A stretch of 64,000 nucleotides of DNA, from positions 121,326 through 185,325 of the forward strand of contig JAMPIV010008507.1 in assembly GCA_024509875.1 (NCBI GenBank), given 5' to 3'. Below are positions 61,391-64,000 of this stretch, piece after piece. Both the position numbers and the translations under genes were made by a program. Positions within the stretch are counted from its first letter, which is position 1. The number at the start of each line of letters is the position of its first letter. The notes under the pieces are model-generated. The model had not been told where the DNA came from. It saw nothing but the letters and a program-made list of their open reading frames with translations, and did no database searches. Source of the DNA: Oreohelix idahoensis. Its lineage: Eukaryota > Mollusca > Gastropoda > Stylommatophora > Oreohelicidae.

Positions 61391-62870
61391 GGAAAAGTAT
61401 TAAACAGACTCATCCTTGGGAGTCCAAAGACAAACAATTGAAAGTTGATCAAGTAGGTTTTTGGCAGAACAGATCCTGTACAGACCTGATATACACATTG
61501 AGAATAATAGTTGAACAAAGTCTGGAATGGAATTCACTGCTATACATTGAATTTGTGCACTATTAAATGGCATTTGACAGCATAGACAGTGAATCTCTTT
61601 GGAAAGTGAAGGAGCATTATAGAGTTCCTATGAAGATCATTTACTTAATAAATAAGACTCATGAAGACATTACATGCAGAGTTCTTCATGAAGGACAACT
61701 TACAGAACCATTTGTGATTAGAACGGGAGTGTGACAGTGATGCCTCTTGCCTCCATTTCTTTACCTACTAGCAATAAATGGGGTTATAAAAACATTGACA
61801 TCACACAACAGAAATGCAATCCAGTGTAATCTGACTAAACAGCTTGATGACCTAGATTTTTTAGATGACTTGGCTCATCTATTTCATAACCATAATCAGG
61901 TGCAAGATAAAATGATAATACTCAATAAGAATTCACAACAAGTTTTTCTGAAAATACACAAGATAATGAGAATAAATGCACGAAATGATAACAAGGTTGA
62001 ACACGAAGAAACACCACGAAAAGATGGTAGAATCACACACATATCTTGCAGCAATACAGACAAAGTTGGAGGGACAGACAAAAATACCAAAATAAGAATA
62101 CAAAAAGTAAGAAGAGTTTTCATTGCATTGGGAAATATATGGAGATCAAGAGAAATCAAGTCCAACTCGAAAATAAGAATCGTCAGCTCAAAAGTCAAGT
62201 CAGTCCTATTGTATGGCTCTGTCAAGTCAGTCCTATTGTATGGCTCTGTCAAGTCAGTCCTATTGTATGGCTCTGTCAAGTCAGTCCTATTGTATGGCTC
62301 TGTCAAGTCAGTCCTATTGTATGGCTCTGTCAAGTCAGTCCTATTGTATGGCTCTGTCAAGTCAGTCCTATTGTATGGCTCTGTCAAGTCAGTCCTATTG
62401 TATGGCTCTGTCAAGTCAGTCCTATTGTATGGCTCTGTCAAGTCAGTCCTATTGTATGGCTCTGTCAAGTCAGTCCTATTGTATGACTCTGAAAGATAAT
62501 AAACAATAAGAAAAGTTACAGACTTCCATAAATGGGTACTAACATAGAATATAAGGTTTGAAATTCTACTACAATGTTACAAATGTGGAACTGATGACAA
62601 GAACCAGTGGAACAAGAGTTGAGAAAAAAATGCTGGTGGTGGATACAACACACATTGAGGAAACCTGTTGATAGCATTACAAGGGGGTCTTTGTTCTGAA
62701 ATCCCCAGGGAGAGAAAGGCAGAGGTAGACTAAAAAACATGTGGAGAAGAGAGCTAGAGACAAATGAAACTGATGAGGAAAATGTAGAAAGAACTTGAGC
62801 TGTTGTCTCGTGACAGGAGGACTTGAGCTGTTGTCACGTGACAGGAGGACTTGAGCTGTTGACAACCAAC
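61391..62870 (+). mobile_element. LINE D copy 4 with internal 27-bp array
   Basis: RT remnants with stops: DQVGFWQNRSCTDLIYTLRI, LLYIEFVHY then AFDSIDSESLWKV, a VRTGV-stop-QGC-like box, and DDLDFLDDLAHLFHNHNQVQ (catalytic FADD is now FLDD). The thumb with an 11-fold VKSVLLYGS expansion and a decayed C-terminus to about 62870 follow. The open frame 61747-62499 spans the array. Confidence 0.75.
62194..62490. repeat. 27-bp in-frame tandem repeat, 11 units
   Basis: The unit GTCAAGTCAGTCCTATTGTA then TGGCTCT encodes VKSVLLYGS. Eleven units were counted by position; the last has a single change (GACTCT). Long frames on both strands here are by-products of the repeat, whose length is a multiple of three. 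Confidence 0.97.
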
Positions 62871-63184
62871 AACCCTCTCTTGTTAAGAATGAAGTAGTCT
62901 AAACTGTAAAAGGCACATTCTTGAAAGTGCTTGTATATATCAGTAAAGTATTTGACTGAGTTTACACAACTATAGATAAAATTGTTTTTTTTATTCAAAC
63001 ATATTCTTGTACTTTTATAATAACTACTTGTCAAAAATACAATAAAGAAACAGTCAGACATGTATTGTAATTATGTTAAAACATGTATCATGCATGTACA
63101 GTAATCAAAATCCAGGGTATCTGATGAATGTAAAAGCAGGAGTATAATGGAAAGGCTTCCCAGAATCCAGATGTTAATACCATG
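62871..63184. other. AT-rich spacer
   Basis: No recognised feature. Short direct duplications of GGAGGACTTGAGCTGTTG lie just before it (about 62815-62860). Confidence 0.4.
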
Positions 63185-63375
63185 AGGTGGGGATAGATAT
63201 TACGTACCATTGTTTTAATAAAAACTATAAATCAGCCAGTTCATTAGCCTTTAATTTGGTATGTACCTATATTGTTCATACCAACAATAACCAATCCCGA
63301 TAATTAGCCTTTTATTTGGTATGTACCGATGTATTATTAGAAAACCTATAATCAGACAGTTAATTTACCTTAATA
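63185..63375. repeat. degenerate 60-70-bp tandem repeat, left block
   Basis: Units share AACTATAAATCAGCCAGTTC or related text, then TTAGCCTTTAATTTGGTATG and TACC. Resumes at about 63755 after a SINE. Confidence 0.55.
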
Positions 63376-63379
63376 TGGA

Positions 63380-63720
63380 AGAAATACGCTGGAGTACTGG
63401 TTGCTTGCCACTGCGAATGCGGATCGGTGATCCGGGTTCGAGCTCAGGCGATACATTTTGGATGGGGTGTCGATCACCGGACTGGGACTGGAAAAATTTG
63501 AGACCTGGCGAGACAATTTTAGGGAGTGTCTCGACCTGGGACTTGAAAAAATCCTGAAAGGCTCCTGAGCCGACCCAGCTCTCAATTGGGTACCTCCTAA
63601 AACGGAGAGTATCTGCCCTGAATGGCAGAGAGACACCTGCCATGTGTTAAAGGGAAAAAATGTGATACTCAGTTAAAATAAGTCTCACTAGACATATTAA
63701 CCAGAGAATTCGCCTCGAGT
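63380..63720 (+). mobile_element. tRNA-derived SINE, long body
   Basis: Head: GGAGTACTGGTTGCTTGCCA (A-box region) and GATCCGGGTTCGAGCTC (strong B box at about 63428-63444). A GC-rich body follows (CTCAATTGGGTACCTCCTAA, AGTATCTGCCCTGAATGGCA). It separates two blocks of a tandem repeat, so it is inserted in it. Confidence 0.68.
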
Positions 63721-63754
63721 ACTAGTGGGCGTACAAAATAAAAAAAACAAAAAC

Positions 63755-64000
63755 CTTATAATGAGGATGAACCCTTAGTTTAAAAAACTCTAAATCTCCG
63801 CCAGTTATGTAGCCTAACATGTTTTAACCATTTAGAGCAAACGTATAATCCACAGTTAATACGCCTTAATATGTCTCTCATGTAACCGTTGTTTAGATAC
63901 AAACCATCAAACAGTTACTTAACCTTATAAGTTTGTAATGTACCGATGTATTCGACAAACTATATCAGGCATTTAAATAAGCCTAATAAGTTGTATGTAC
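63755..64000. repeat. degenerate 60-70-bp tandem repeat, right block
   Basis: Continues the 63185-63375 array with units containing CCAGTTATGTAGCCTAACAT, CACAGTTAATACGCCTTAAT and AACAGTTACTTAACCTTATA to the window end. Confidence 0.55.

Noticed and set aside
62046..62509. Long ORFs on both strands over the 27-bp array (repeated CQVSPIVWL, ALSSQSYCM or TEPYNRTDL)
   Set aside because: The repeat length is a multiple of three, so several frames stay open by construction. Only the LINE D frame has ancestry as protein.
1..64000. An undescribed multi-gene defence or metabolic system
   Set aside because: Nothing resembles a gene cluster. Coding signals outside THOC6 and the two orphan exons belong to mobile elements.

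Overview
This is a repeat-saturated stretch of an animal genome, most plausibly a lophotrochozoan and perhaps a mollusc. The evidence is GT-AG split exons, dense APE-type and R2-type LINEs, tRNA-derived SINEs, mariner, hAT and piggyBac-like elements, and long minisatellites. The species cannot be fixed from the sequence, and there is no prokaryotic gene organisation.

Two host genes are visible, both on the + strand. The first (1946-15436) is the 3' half of a THOC6 homologue, the WD40 subunit of the THO/TREX mRNA-export complex. Four exons can be read (1946-1995, 7004-7072, 11857-11970, 15341-15436). The exon that should encode the second-to-last protein segment was not found in the 3.4-kb interval before the last exon. 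The second is an unidentified gene seen as one internal exon (49971-50048) and one terminal exon (54243-54314), separated by an intronic LINE.

Everything else is mobile or repetitive DNA. I use letters for LINE families. A is SR2/RTE-like with an (AAG)n tail, and has the most copies. B and C carry RNase H. D, E and F are APE-type fragments. G is R2-like, with a CCHC finger and a restriction-like endonuclease. H is one nearly full-length APE-type copy. J is I/jockey-like. Many insertions are dated relative to each other by nesting and by target-site duplications (TSDs): a tRNA-SINE in LINE F in a 45-bp satellite (742-1808); a palindromic TA element in a mariner in a LINE F relic (4396-6900); LINE A in LINE C, apparently in LINE G (38.9-44.9 kb); and LTR-like elements in two LINE A copies (19213-19986 and 57621-59191).

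Region by region: 0-18 kb is THOC6 with TE-filled introns and three long minisatellites; 18.5-27.9 kb is LINEs A, D, B, E and F; 28-37 kb is a second mariner, hAT and piggyBac relics, LINE J, and an uncharacterised 290-bp repeat module; 37-47.7 kb is LINEs A, G, C and A; 47.8-49 kb is a 34-bp minisatellite; 50-54.3 kb is LINE H inside the unknown gene; 54.8-64 kb is LINEs D, A, E and D plus SINEs. No TE open reading frame looks fully intact. The mariner transposase at 5597-6607 comes closest, keeping its DD34D triad but losing its N-terminus to the palindromic insertion and a frameshift. No novel multi-gene system was recognised. The value of the window lies in its nested insertion record and in the THOC6 exon anomaly.
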